DNA of 64,000 nt from Desulfovibrio piger (lineage in GTDB: Bacteria; Desulfobacterota; Desulfovibrionia; Desulfovibrionales; Desulfovibrionaceae): contig NZ_LT630450.1 of NCBI RefSeq assembly GCF_900116045.1, positions 1,884,501 to 1,948,500 of the forward strand. The letters run 5' to 3'. The translations under genes were made by a program, and so were the position numbers. A model generated the notes under the pieces. That model had not been told where the DNA came from. It worked only from the letters and a program-made list of their open reading frames with translations, and did not search any database. Each line of letters opens with the position of its first letter. Within the stretch, counting starts at the first letter, position 1. Positions 19,767-29,450 of this stretch are shown one piece after another.

Positions 19767-21593
19767 CTAGTCTTCGGCTGCGCGGGCTTCCTGCTGCAGG
19801 GCCTGCGAACGCTTGAGCAGCTGCTCAAGCTGGATGTCCACACCGATGACGCCCACGATGTTGTCGTCATCGTCCGTCACCGGGCAGGACACGGTGATGA
19901 CCAGCTTGCCCGTGAACTGGGACTGGTACACGTCCATGATGTGCATGTCGCCGGTCTGCATGGGCATCTTGAACCATTCGCGCTGCGAGAAGTCGAAGCC
20001 GATGGGCAGGGCCTCGTACTTTTCACGGTAGGCGGGGTCGGTGATGGCCGCGCACTTGAGGCTGCCCTTGGTATCCGTAAGGTAGAGGTACTGGATGAAG
20101 GGGTACTCGCGCGAGAAGCTGTCCAGACGGGCGCAGGCATGCTTGCCGAAGTCCCGCAGGTCCGCGTTCTGGGCCAGGCGGACGATGAGATGGGCGGCCA
20201 GCTCGTCGGCCAGTTCCTTCATGTGGTCGAACTCGGTCTCGAACAGCTCCGGCATGTAGCGCTGCACCAGGGCCGCCATCTCGTCATGCGACAGGTGCGT
20301 GGTGCGGCCGGTGTCGTAGATGGCCACGATGGCCTCGTAGATCTGGCCCACGGCGGGGTGCTTCTTGGAGATCTGCTTGCCCTCGGGCAGCTTGAGGTTG
20401 ACGTTGATCCAGTAGGCCACCCCGGCACGGCCGGTCTTGTCGGTGATGATGATGGGCACGGGACGGCCCAGCAGGTGCTTGGTGTCGAAAATGTTGTAGA
20501 TCTCTTCGTTCTTGGCCAGGCCGTCGGCATGCACGCCGGCGCTGGTGGCATTGAAGTCGCGGCCCACGAAGGGATAGTTGTGGGGGATGTTGTAGTGCAG
20601 TTCCTTTTCGAAGAACTCGGCCACTTCGCTCAGGATGGTGGTATCGGCGGCGGCATCGTCACCGGTGAGCGAGATGTATTCGATGATCAGGGCCTCCAGC
20701 GGCGTGTTGCCCGTGCGCTCGCCAAAGCCGAACAGCGTGCTGTTGACCGCGCCGCAGCCGTTGAGCCAGGCCGTGACACCGTTGACCAGCACCTTGTGGA
20801 AATCGTTGTGGCCGTGCCATTCCAGCCATTCGCCGGGCACACCGGCCTCATCGGTGAAGGCGCGCACGATGCGCTGCACCGAGCGGGGCAGGGCCGCGCC
20901 GGGATAGGGCACGCCGTAGCCCATGGTGTCGCACAGGCGGATCTTGACCGGCATGCCGCTCTGCTGGCTCAGCTCCATGAGCTTCTGGGCGAAGGGCAGG
21001 CAGAAGCCGTAGATGTCGGCACGGGTGACGTCCTCGAAATGGCAGCGCGGGATGATGCCCCATTCCAGGGCCTGCCGGGCCAGGTCCAGATACATGTCCA
21101 TGGCCTGCTGGCGGGTCTTCCCCAGCTTGAGATAGATGTGGTAGTCCGACACGCTGGTCAGCATGCCGGTCTCGTCGAACTCCATGTCCCGGGCCAGCTT
21201 GAGGTCTTCCTTGTTGGCGCGGATCCAGGCGGTCACGCGCGGGAAGCGGTAGCCGCGCGCCCGGCAGACATCGATGCACTTGCGGTCCTTGGCCGAGTAC
21301 AGGAAAAACTCCGACGCCGTGATGAGGCCCGTTTTGCCGCCCATGCGGTGCAGGAAATCGAACATCTTGGCCACCTGCTTGACCGTATACGGCGGCCGGG
21401 CCTGCTGGCCGTCACGGAAGGTGGTGTCCGTGATGCGCATCTGTTCGGCGGGACGCGGGGCAAGGAGCACCTCGTCGAAGGTCGTGCGGCAGATGCTGGT
21501 GTAGGGAAAAAGCTCGCGGTACAGCTGGGGCTGTTCCCGTTCCTGAAGCGAAAGCGGGCGAATGCTGCCCGTCTGGTGGATGATGCTGCTCAT
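19767..21593 (-). CDS. Re-citrate synthase-like enzyme with C-terminal Cache-like domain
   Basis: The 608-residue protein has an N-terminal HMGL/isopropylmalate-synthase-type TIM barrel: MRITDTTFRDGQQARPPYTV with the metal ligand D, HFEDVTRADIYGFCLPFA, and EWHGHNDFHKVLVNGVTAWL with the HxH pair. Desulfovibrio and clostridia use such Re-specific citrate synthases instead of GltA. Beyond about residue 440 the sequence changes to a sensor-type domain with FIQYLYLTDTKG, PIGFDFSQREWF and DDDDNIVGVIGVDIQLEQLL, which resembles a single Cache/PAS-like fold. Start ATG 21593 has CGGAG upstream. The icd gene follows. Homocitrate or isopropylmalate synthase is the alternative. Confidence 0.8.
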   Translation of the reverse strand: MSSIIHQTGSIRPLSLQEREQPQLYRELFPYTSICRTTFDEVLLAPRPAEQMRITDTTFRDGQQARPPYTVKQVAKMFDFLHRMGGKTGLITASEFFLYSAKDRKCIDVCRARGYRFPRVTAWIRANKEDLKLARDMEFDETGMLTSVSDYHIYLKLGKTRQQAMDMYLDLARQALEWGIIPRCHFEDVTRADIYGFCLPFAQKLMELSQQSGMPVKIRLCDTMGYGVPYPGAALPRSVQRIVRAFTDEAGVPGEWLEWHGHNDFHKVLVNGVTAWLNGCGAVNSTLFGFGERTGNTPLEALIIEYISLTGDDAAADTTILSEVAEFFEKELHYNIPHNYPFVGRDFNATSAGVHADGLAKNEEIYNIFDTKHLLGRPVPIIITDKTGRAGVAYWINVNLKLPEGKQISKKHPAVGQIYEAIVAIYDTGRTTHLSHDEMAALVQRYMPELFETEFDHMKELADELAAHLIVRLAQNADLRDFGKHACARLDSFSREYPFIQYLYLTDTKGSLKCAAITDPAYREKYEALPIGFDFSQREWFKMPMQTGDMHIMDVYQSQFTGKLVITVSCPVTDDDDNIVGVIGVDIQLEQLLKRSQALQQEARAAED

Positions 21594-21786
21594 GACACTC
21601 CGTCCGGCCTGAAAAGTGACATACAAGGCAAGGAACATATCCTGTTAGCGAGGGCGCGTCAAAGGGCGCACGGACGGCGCTCCGGCCCCGGCCGGCATCA
21701 CGTCCCTGCCGCCGGGACTTGCCAGAACAGGCAAAATGGCGGATTGTACCGCCTATCGGAGCCATCCTCCGGTTGAAGGAGCTTTT

Positions 21787-23916
21787 ATGTCGGTTTGTGT
21801 GCAGTACCCCTCGGCGGGCTGCATTGTGGAATATCTTGAAGGCAATGCCGTCCAGATCGCGCTGGTCACCGAGGAATCCGGCGGCAAACTGCGTCTTTTG
21901 CTGCCCAACCGGCGCGAGACGCGTCTCACCACGTCGCGCCTGCTGCCCTGGGCCGGGCCCGCGCTGGGCTCCGTGCCCGGCAAGGACGAGTCCGCCCGCC
22001 TGCTGGAGCAGCACCGTGCCCGCCGCGAGGAACTGGCCGCGGCCCTGCCCGTGCTGGAACTGTGGGAGATGAGCCAGGGCGAAGTGCCGGAAGCCTCGGC
22101 CCAGTGGTTCGCCGAACTGGCCGGGCAGGCCGGGGACGCCGACAGCGTCGCCGCCTGCGGGCGCGCCCTGCTGGCCTGCAAGAGCCACTTCCGCTTCCAG
22201 CCGCCCGTCTTCCAGATCTTTTCCGCCGGGATGGTGGAAAAACGCCTCAGGGAACAGCAGGAACGCGCCGCCCGCGAGGCCCTGGTGCTGGGCGGCAACA
22301 GCTTTTTCCGCCTGCTCTGGGACGTGGCCTGCAAAAAACGCGCGCTGCCGCCCCGGCCCGGCGGAGACTGCCGGGGCATGTCCGAATGGCCGGCCCCCGA
22401 AGTGGCCGAACGCCTGAAGCAGATCCTGTTCGCCCGCATGGCCGACCCCGAGAACCAGGAATACGACGAACTGTGGCGCATGCTCTCCAAGGGCCTGCCC
22501 GATGTGCCGCACCTGCCCGTGCAGCTGCTCATGGCCTGGGAGCAGGTGCCCGCCCACTACAATTTCTGGTATGACCGCGCGGGCTACGCCCCCGGCGACG
22601 ACTGGTGGCGCCCCCTGGCCCCGGCCGTGGAGGCCCTGCAGCGGGCCGCCCGCCAGGTGGAACTGCCCGTCTGCGACCTGCCCTTCATCAGCATCGACAG
22701 CGCCACCACCCGCGACGTGGACGACGCCTTCCACATCCTGCCCACGGACGACGGCGGCTTCGAGCTGACCCTGGCCCTGGCCTGCCCGGCCGCCTGCTGG
22801 CCTTTCGGCGAGCCCCTGGACAAGGCCGTGTTCCGTCGCGGCACCAGCATCTACCTGCCCGAGGGCGACAGCCACATGATGCCCGAAGTCCTGGGCACGG
22901 ACGCCTTTTCCCTGCTGGCCGGTCAGGACCGCCCGGCCTTCTGCGTGAAGACGCGCATCTCGGCCGCGGGCGAGATCCTTTCCTGCGAGCCCCGGGCCGC
23001 GCGGGTGCGCCTGGCCGCCAACCTGACCTACGACGACACCCAGGCCGTCCTCGACGCCCTGGCCTCCGGCGAGGCCCCGCAGGCGGACAACCCCGCCGCG
23101 CCCTGGGCCGCCATGCTGGCCTGCGGCAACGACTTCGCCCACGTCTGGCAAAAGGCCCGCATCGCGCGCGGGGCCGTCATCATGGACCGGCCCGAACCGT
23201 CCATCGTGCTGGAAGGCCAGGGCGCGCAGACGCGCGTCTCCATCGAGCCCGGCCACGAGACCCCGGACTCCCAGCCGCTGGTGGCCGAGATGATGATCCT
23301 GGCCAGCGCCGCCGTGGCCCAGTGGGCGGCGGAGCGCGAGATCCCCATGCTGCACCGCACCCAGGACGTGGCCCTGCCCAGGGAATACGCCGGTGTCTGG
23401 AAGGAACCCCAGGACATGACGCGCATCATGCGCGCCCTGATCCCCTCCAGCCTCGAAGTGCAGGCCCGGCCGCACGCCGCCCTGGGCCTGGCGCGCTACA
23501 CGCCCATGACCTCGCCCCTGCGCCGCTATCCCGACCTCATCAACGAGGCCCAGCTGCTGCACTGGCTCACCCACGGCACGCCCCGCTGGGACAGCGAGGC
23601 CCTGTCCACCCTGCTGGTCAGCCTCAATGCCGTGCTGGATGCCGCCGGGCAGGTGCAGCGCTTCCGCCCGCGCTACTGGAAGCTGCTCTACTTCCGCCAG
23701 CAGGGCGACAAGGTCTGGTGGGACGGCGTGGTCACCGAAGAGAATGACATGTTCGTCAACGTGAGCCTGCCCGCACAGGGCATGTATGTGCGCGGCAAAC
23801 GCCGCATGTTCGACGAGCGCACCTGCCCCGGCATGGCCGTGCAGGTGCGCATCGGCCGCGTGCACCCGCTGTACAACGAAATCCAGATCCTCGAAGCCGT
23901 CAGCATGGACGGCTGA
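21787..23916 (+). CDS. RNB-domain exoribonuclease (RNase II/R-like)
   Basis: The 709-residue protein starts at ATG 21787 with AAGGAG five bases upstream. The catalytic block is FISIDSATTRDVDDAFHILP with the Mg-binding aspartates, around residues 298-320. The RNB continues to the VEMMILASAAVAQWAAE-like MMILASAAVAQWAAEREIPM and ARYTPMTSPLRRYPDLINEA, the usual C-terminal RNB block. A short S1/OB-like end follows. The enzyme would degrade RNA 3' to 5'. The N-terminus is not the cold-shock pair of classic RNase R, and is closer to the chloroplast and cyanobacterial type. It is divergently placed from the citrate synthase. Confidence 0.88.
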   Translation: MSVCVQYPSAGCIVEYLEGNAVQIALVTEESGGKLRLLLPNRRETRLTTSRLLPWAGPALGSVPGKDESARLLEQHRARREELAAALPVLELWEMSQGEVPEASAQWFAELAGQAGDADSVAACGRALLACKSHFRFQPPVFQIFSAGMVEKRLREQQERAAREALVLGGNSFFRLLWDVACKKRALPPRPGGDCRGMSEWPAPEVAERLKQILFARMADPENQEYDELWRMLSKGLPDVPHLPVQLLMAWEQVPAHYNFWYDRAGYAPGDDWWRPLAPAVEALQRAARQVELPVCDLPFISIDSATTRDVDDAFHILPTDDGGFELTLALACPAACWPFGEPLDKAVFRRGTSIYLPEGDSHMMPEVLGTDAFSLLAGQDRPAFCVKTRISAAGEILSCEPRAARVRLAANLTYDDTQAVLDALASGEAPQADNPAAPWAAMLACGNDFAHVWQKARIARGAVIMDRPEPSIVLEGQGAQTRVSIEPGHETPDSQPLVAEMMILASAAVAQWAAEREIPMLHRTQDVALPREYAGVWKEPQDMTRIMRALIPSSLEVQARPHAALGLARYTPMTSPLRRYPDLINEAQLLHWLTHGTPRWDSEALSTLLVSLNAVLDAAGQVQRFRPRYWKLLYFRQQGDKVWWDGVVTEENDMFVNVSLPAQGMYVRGKRRMFDERTCPGMAVQVRIGRVHPLYNEIQILEAVSMDG

Positions 23917-23941
23917 TGCGGGATCCTGAGGAGATATTCCC

Positions 23942-23992
23942 GGGGGGAAGGGACCCCCTTTAACCAGCGCCCAAAGGGGGTCCCTTCCCCCC
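23942..23992 (+). terminator. Very stable hairpin after the RNB gene
   Basis: Twenty-base exact arms (23942-23961 and 23973-23992), GGGGGGAAGGGACCCCCTTT and its reverse complement, enclose 11 bases. No T run follows. The polypurine tract is also found in other GC-rich intergenic regions here. Confidence 0.55.
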
Positions 23993-24128
23993 AGGCCCCC
24001 CATCCTCCCCCAAATGCGCTTCATCAGGGGAAACGGGCCATACGGGAACGGGACACTGACAGGGATAAACAGCGCCACGGCAGCCGCTGTGGCGGGGCAA
24101 GGACAGCCCCGGTTCAAGGAGGAGGAAT

Positions 24129-24722
24129 ATGACGGCCTTTTTGTGTATCGTTCTGGGCTATGTGCTGGGTTCCGCCCCGTGGGGGCTGGTCATCGCCCGC
24201 ACCTTCTGCGGCATCGATCCCCGCAACGACGGCAGTCGCAACACCGGCGCCACCAACGTGGCCCGCCTGTGCGGTTTCCGCTGGGGCGTGCTGACCCTGG
24301 CCTGCGACCTGGGCAAGGGCGCCCTGCCCGTGGCCCTGGCCCTGTGGCTGGGCCTTTCGCCCCTGCCGGTGACCTGCGTGGCCCTGGCCTGCGTGCTGGG
24401 CCATGTGTTCTCCTGCTTCATGGGCTTCCGCGGCGGCAAGGCCGTGGCCACCAGCATCGGCGTGTTCCTGCCCCTGGCCTTCTTCCCCCTGCTCTTCTCC
24501 TGCGCGGCCTGCGTGCTGGTCATCTGGCGCAGCGGCTTCGTCTCGCTGGGCTCCCTGACCCTGGTCACGGTGCTGCCCTTTGCCCTGCTGGCTGCCACCC
24601 AGTACGCCTGGGTGCCCCTGTCGCTGTGCATCTGGGCCCTGGTGGTCTGGAAGCACAAGGAAAACATCGCCCGCCTGCGCGCCGGTACCGAAAAGAGCTG
24701 GCTCAAGAGCCGCCAGAAGTAG
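24129..24722 (+). CDS. plsY: Glycerol-3-phosphate acyltransferase PlsY
   Basis: The 197-residue membrane enzyme uses acyl phosphate to acylate glycerol-3-phosphate, the first step of phospholipid synthesis. Motifs are GSAPWGLVIAR near the N-terminus, GSRNTGATNVARL for the first active-site loop, the GKG motif in LACDLGKGALPVALAL, and GHVFSCFMGFRGGKAVATSI for the second. About five membrane segments are predicted. Length is normal. GGAGGAGG lies just before the ATG. A terminator follows, so it forms a single-gene unit. Confidence 0.95.
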   Translation: MTAFLCIVLGYVLGSAPWGLVIARTFCGIDPRNDGSRNTGATNVARLCGFRWGVLTLACDLGKGALPVALALWLGLSPLPVTCVALACVLGHVFSCFMGFRGGKAVATSIGVFLPLAFFPLLFSCAACVLVIWRSGFVSLGSLTLVTVLPFALLAATQYAWVPLSLCIWALVVWKHKENIARLRAGTEKSWLKSRQK

Positions 24723-24742
24723 GACGACGCGGCAACGACAGC

Positions 24743-24780
24743 AAAAGGCCTCTTTCCCCTGCGGGAAAGAGGCCTTTTTT
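24743..24780 (+). terminator. Intrinsic terminator after plsY
   Basis: AAAAGGCCTCTTTCCC and GGGAAAGAGGCCTTTTTT pair around CTGC, ending in six T residues; symmetrical A run allows use in both directions. Confidence 0.9.
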
Positions 24781-25122
24781 CATATTTCATTGCACAGGAT
24801 CTTGCCCCACCAGCCCTGCCCGGCAGGACACGCCCCGGAAAGATGGCGCCCCCCTGCCGTACGCCTGCCTCCAAAACAACAGGCAAGGCCTGTGCATCCC
24901 TTCTTCTCCAGAATAAAGCGCGCTTGGGGAGGGGGGAGTTTGAGGGGGGAACCCCTCTCGCGCTGGCAGCGACCGGATGGCGGCCCGCAGGGCCGTGCCC
25001 GTTGCGACGCAGGAAGCTACGGGCATCGACAGCAGAGATGAGGGGGTCCCCCCTCAACAATAAAAAACGTGCGGGCATCAACAGCAACACAAGGAGCCCT
25101 TCCCCCCGAAAAACATCCCCTC
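24781..25122. other. 342-base intergenic region with a dispersed repeat
   Basis: No gene seen. AATAAAGCGCGCTTGGGGAGG from about 24912, with a following CCCCTCTCGCGC, recurs at about 43204 with the same order. Otherwise only G- and C-rich stretches. Confidence 0.5.
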
Positions 25123-27126
25123 CTAACGGCCGAGCAGGCCCCGGATGGCGCCGCCGGCGTCGCGCACGGCACCGCCGATGCCGCTGCCCGCCTCGCGGGC
25201 CGTATCCCCGGCCGCGCTGCCGGCCTTCCTGCCGCCTTCCAGCAGGTTGCTGCCGAGCCCCTTGACCGCGTCCAGCGCGAACCTGGAGTCCAGCGAAAAC
25301 GAAAGGTTGTCGAAGGGCCCTTCATAGTTCACGGGGATGTTCAGGCCCAGCGTGGTGATGGTGGCCGTGCCCTTGAGGTGCTGGCGCGGCAGGCTGGCAT
25401 GGGCCTGTCCTCTGGCCTGGAGCTTGGGCGAGGTGGCCGTCATGGGATCCATGTCGGCCTCGCCCTTGCGCAGCACGAAGGGCACGTGCACCTGTTCGAA
25501 GGTATCGGAAACGGCACCCTTGAGGCCGGGCACCGAATGCAGCAGGGATGTCAGGGCCGGGACGTGCATGTTGCGCAGCCGCAGGTCGCCCGAACCGGAA
25601 AGGGCGGCCAGCATGGCGTCGGCACCGGTGCCGCCCGTGGTGCAGGATGCCTTGAGGGCCGCCAGCCCTTCCACGGAGCGGGGCTTTTCCAGAGCTTCCT
25701 GCAGGGGGCCCAGGGCCACTTCGGCCGCATCCAGATCCAGCGCATACTTGTGGCTCTGGAGGTCGGCACGGCCGCCGGCGGACAGGCGTCCGCCGCTTTC
25801 CAGCACGCCCTGGAAGGAGGTCAGACGGTAATCGCCCTTGCTGCCGCTCAGGGCCAGGGAGATGTCGCGCAGGTGCATCTTCTTCCAGCCCAGGGACGAC
25901 ATGGCCAGACGCACGTTGAGCGTGGGCCAGCTGGTGGCGCTCTCCTGGTCCGCGGCCGCCACGGCCTTGCCTTCCCCGGTCTTGCCCGCGGCGGCGTCCT
26001 TGCCGCTCCCGGGCAGGGGCAGATATTCATCCAGCTGCAGCTTGCCCAGGCTCAGGGAACCTTCCATGGCCAGCACGTCCCGGAAATGCAGGCGCAGCTC
26101 CGCCCGCAGGGGCGTGGCGTCCAGCTTGCCCTTGCACTGGGAAAGCGCCAGCGTGTCGCCCTCCCAGGTCACGGAGCCCTTGAACAGCAGCGCGTCCTGC
26201 GCGTGGGGCTTGAGCTGCACGCCCAGGGCCGAGGCCAGCTTGCGCGGCGAGCCTTCCAGCAGGGCGGAGCCCGTGAAGGCCGGGCCGTCCAGGCCCAGCG
26301 TGCCGGTGAGGCCCACACGGCCGTGCGGCACGGAAAGGCTCAGGCGGGACAGATGCAGCTGCCGGGCCGCCGTGTCCAGCGAGGCATCGCCCTGCAGCTG
26401 CACGGGCCCCAGGCCCGCGGGCAGGAGGCCCCGGCGGGAAGGCGTGATGGTCAGGGAAAGGTTCTGCACACGCGGGGCCATGCCGAAAAGCCCGGCCTGG
26501 GCATCCAGGGCCAGGGTCCCGGCCAGCGCACGCCCGGCGGTGAGCAGATCATAGGTGAAATCGCAGCGCAGGACGGCATCCTGGCCGTTGCGCAGGTTCT
26601 CCACGGAAAGGTTGATGTCGCGCAGGTCGTAGCGCTCGCCGCCCTTCTCCACATGCAGGCTGCCCTTGCTCAGGGTCAGGCGGCCCAGCTCCAGCGGCAG
26701 GAGCACGTCGCCGCCGGGCCTGTTCGCGGCAGCCTCTGTCCCGGAGGCCGGCCCCGCCGGTGCCGCGGCCTTGCCTTCCGGCAGCAGCAGGCTCAGCGAA
26801 GGGCTGTCCAGACGGACTTCCCCGATGACCAGTTCCCCGTGCAGCAGCGGTTCCAGCTCCAGATGGGCCTCGCCGCCCCTGGCCGTGAAGCGCATGCCCT
26901 GCCCGTCCTGCACGCCGTCCCAGCTGACGGCGGCGAATTTGGCCCCGGGCGGCAGCAGGGAAAGCTCGGGCGGGCTGGCGAAGCGCACGGGCGTGCCTGT
27001 GGCTTTTGCCACCGCGGCCGAGATCTGGTCGCTGATGAATCCGGTATCCAGCTGACTGACCACTATGGCCAGTACCGCCGCCAGTACCAGAACGATACCT
27101 CCGATCCAGCAAAGTGCACGCTTCAT
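25123..27126 (-). CDS. AsmA-family envelope protein
   Basis: The 667-residue protein has an N-terminal hydrophobic anchor (MKRALCWIGGIVLVLAAVLA) followed by a long periplasmic part. The AsmA pattern is visible: TGTPVRFASPPELSLLPPGA and ELVIGEVRLDSPSLSLLLPE at the start, and repeated short strands near the end. AsmA-like proteins shape the outer membrane and are thought to help carry phospholipids between membranes. The C-terminus is glycine- and alanine-rich. GGAGG lies before the ATG. It is separate from the ribosomal gene at 27349 by a terminator. Confidence 0.85.
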   Translation of the reverse strand: MKRALCWIGGIVLVLAAVLAIVVSQLDTGFISDQISAAVAKATGTPVRFASPPELSLLPPGAKFAAVSWDGVQDGQGMRFTARGGEAHLELEPLLHGELVIGEVRLDSPSLSLLLPEGKAAAPAGPASGTEAAANRPGGDVLLPLELGRLTLSKGSLHVEKGGERYDLRDINLSVENLRNGQDAVLRCDFTYDLLTAGRALAGTLALDAQAGLFGMAPRVQNLSLTITPSRRGLLPAGLGPVQLQGDASLDTAARQLHLSRLSLSVPHGRVGLTGTLGLDGPAFTGSALLEGSPRKLASALGVQLKPHAQDALLFKGSVTWEGDTLALSQCKGKLDATPLRAELRLHFRDVLAMEGSLSLGKLQLDEYLPLPGSGKDAAAGKTGEGKAVAAADQESATSWPTLNVRLAMSSLGWKKMHLRDISLALSGSKGDYRLTSFQGVLESGGRLSAGGRADLQSHKYALDLDAAEVALGPLQEALEKPRSVEGLAALKASCTTGGTGADAMLAALSGSGDLRLRNMHVPALTSLLHSVPGLKGAVSDTFEQVHVPFVLRKGEADMDPMTATSPKLQARGQAHASLPRQHLKGTATITTLGLNIPVNYEGPFDNLSFSLDSRFALDAVKGLGSNLLEGGRKAGSAAGDTAREAGSGIGGAVRDAGGAIRGLLGR

Positions 27127-27293
27127 GTCTGCCTCCGATGGCCTGTCTGTCCTGTGGCCGGACTACAGGACAACTGTAGGGCATCGCCAGTCCCGAGGCA
27201 AGCGGCCCCTCCGCCTGCCGCAGGCCCCCTGCCTGTGGCAGGCGGGGACGTCCCGCGGGGATGGCAGGCCATAGCCCCGGCTGGCCGCAGACG

Positions 27294-27321
27294 CAAAAAG
27301 GGGGAGCCTTGCGGCTCCCCC
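27294..27321 (-). terminator. Intrinsic terminator of rpsA
   Basis: On the minus strand GGGGGAGCC and GGCTCCCCC pair around GCAA and are followed by TTTTTG. It lies 28 bases past the rpsA stop. Confidence 0.85.
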
Positions 27322-27348
27322 TCATATTCGCAGACCGGTCCGTGAGGA

Positions 27349-29052
27349 CTAGCTGTTTTCCTGGGCGGCCTTCAGCAGGTCGCCGAGGCTCTGACCGGCT
27401 TCCTGGGGACCAGCATGGAATTCCTTGGGCTTGCGGCGGTCTTCGTCGTCCTTGATCTGCTTGATGGACAGGCCCAGACGGCGTTCTTCGGCGCTCACGT
27501 GGATGACCTTGGCCTGGATCTCCTGGCCTTCCTTGTAGAGCTCGGCGGGGCTCTTGATCTTCTTGTTGGAAAGTTCGGAAACGTGCACCAGACCTTCGAT
27601 GCCTTCTTCCACTTCCACGAACAGGCCGAAGTCGGTGATGTTGGTCACCACGCCCTTCACGGTGCAGCCCACGGGGTAGGTGCTGGGCACATGGCCCCAC
27701 GGATCATCGACCAGCTGCTTGATGCCCAGGGTGAACTTTTCGTTTTCCTGGTCAACGGTCAGCACCTTGGCCTGCACGGTGTCGCCCACCTTGTAGATCT
27801 CGTTGGGATGACGCACCTTCTTGGTCCAGCTGATGTCGGACACGTGGATGAGGCCGTCGATGCCGTCTTCGATACCGATGAACATGCCGAATTCGGTGAT
27901 GTTCTTGATGACGCCTTCGAGGATGGTGCCTTCAGGATACTTTTCGGCCACCAGTTCCCAGGGATTGGGACGGACCTGCTTCATGCCCAGGCTGATGCGC
28001 TTCTTCTCGCCGTCCACGCCCAGGATGACCACTTCGACTTCGTCACCGGTATGCACCATCTGGGAAGGATGGCGCAGCTTGCGGGTCCAGGACATTTCGG
28101 AGATGTGCACCAGGCCTTCCACGCCGGGTTCCAGTTCCACGAACGCGCCGTAGTCCACCAGGTTGGTGACCTTGCCGGTGCACTTGGCACCCTCGGGGAA
28201 GCGGGCGGAGATGTCCTGCCACGGATCGGGCACCAGCTGCTTGAGGCCCAGGGAGACCTTGTTGTTCTCGCGGTCGAAGGAGAGCACCTTCAGGGTCAGG
28301 TCCTGACCCATGGTGATCATTTCCTTGGGATGGCGGATGCGCTTCCAGCTCATGTCGGTGATGTGCAGCAGGCCGTCCAGACCGCCCAGGTCCACGAACA
28401 CGCCGTATTCGGTGATGTTCTTGGCCTTGCCGTGCACGATCTGGCCTTCTTCCAGGGTGCGCAGCAGATCCTGACGCTTGGAATCACGCTCTTCTTCCAG
28501 CAGCACGCGGCGGGAAACGATCACGTTGCTGCGGCGGCGGTTGATCTTCAGCACGCGGAATTCGAATTCCTGGTTGACCAGGGCGTCCATGTCGGGCACG
28601 GGACGCAGGTCCACATGCGAGCCAGGCAGAAAAGCTTCAACCCCGCCGATGTCCACGGTGTAGCCGCCCTTGATGCGGCGCACGATGTGGCCCTTGATGA
28701 CCCGGTTGTTTTCCTGCACGTCTTCGAGCTGGTCAAAGACCTGCATGCGCTTGGCCTTCTCAAAGGACAGCGTGATGGTGCCTTCCATCTCGTTCTTGCG
28801 AACGACATAGACATCCACACGGTCGCCCACGCTGACGGTCATGTTGCCGGCGGCGTCACGGAACTCGCTGGCCGGGATCTGGCCCTCGGACTTGAAGTTC
28901 ACGTCCACCAGAACATTGTCGTCATCCACGCGAACGATCTCGCCCTTGGTGATAGAGCCTTCTTCGAGGTCGCCGAAGTCGGGATTGAGATAGTTTTCAA
29001 GGGCGCTTTCGAAACTCATTTCGTTTTCGTGCCCGGTTTCCTTGTCTGCCAT
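27349..29052 (-). CDS. rpsA: 30S ribosomal protein S1
   Basis: The 567-residue protein has six S1/OB repeats, seen as repeated GxVxxItxyGxFVdlggvxGLlHiTDmSW patterns (for example NITEYGVFVDLGGLDGLLHI and NITEFGMFIGIEDGIDGLIH). It binds mRNA leaders to start translation. The first repeats are more divergent, as in other S1 proteins. ATGs at 29058 and 29070 are alternatives; I chose MADKE (29052), which places GGAGG ten bases upstream. The gene is well expressed in most bacteria and here has its own terminator. Confidence 0.97.
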   Translation of the reverse strand: MADKETGHENEMSFESALENYLNPDFGDLEEGSITKGEIVRVDDDNVLVDVNFKSEGQIPASEFRDAAGNMTVSVGDRVDVYVVRKNEMEGTITLSFEKAKRMQVFDQLEDVQENNRVIKGHIVRRIKGGYTVDIGGVEAFLPGSHVDLRPVPDMDALVNQEFEFRVLKINRRRSNVIVSRRVLLEEERDSKRQDLLRTLEEGQIVHGKAKNITEYGVFVDLGGLDGLLHITDMSWKRIRHPKEMITMGQDLTLKVLSFDRENNKVSLGLKQLVPDPWQDISARFPEGAKCTGKVTNLVDYGAFVELEPGVEGLVHISEMSWTRKLRHPSQMVHTGDEVEVVILGVDGEKKRISLGMKQVRPNPWELVAEKYPEGTILEGVIKNITEFGMFIGIEDGIDGLIHVSDISWTKKVRHPNEIYKVGDTVQAKVLTVDQENEKFTLGIKQLVDDPWGHVPSTYPVGCTVKGVVTNITDFGLFVEVEEGIEGLVHVSELSNKKIKSPAELYKEGQEIQAKVIHVSAEERRLGLSIKQIKDDEDRRKPKEFHAGPQEAGQSLGDLLKAAQENS

Positions 29053-29450
29053 GCTTGACATGCCTCCAAACATAATTTGTCCCCTGTGCGGGGGTGAAAG
29101 AAAGTAGCAAAAGGAGAGGCAAAGCACAAGGCGAAAATGGCCCGGATGCGGGTCAGGGCGGGCAAAGCGGCCTTTTTCCCGCAGCGGGGCAGCGGCCGAA
29201 GGCCGTGAAAGGACAGGGAAAAGAGTCCCCCACTCCTGATAATTGTTCCTGAAAAGAAAAAGGGAGTGCGCACCGCCATGCAGGGCCCCGTCGTCCCGGG
29301 CGGCCGCAGACGGCAGGGCTTCCGTCCCCTGCCTGTCATCGCGGTATGCCCATCGCTGCCCGCACGCCATGCGGCAGCCGGAAAAACGCAACGCGGGCAC
29401 ACCGCCCGGCGACGGCATGCCCGCATCCTGATGACGGGAGCGTTTCCGGC
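29053..29450. other. About 400 bases of leader and spacer upstream of rpsA
   Basis: Contains the presumed rpsA promoter but I cannot place its hexamers with confidence. No open frame with family resemblance. Confidence 0.4.
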
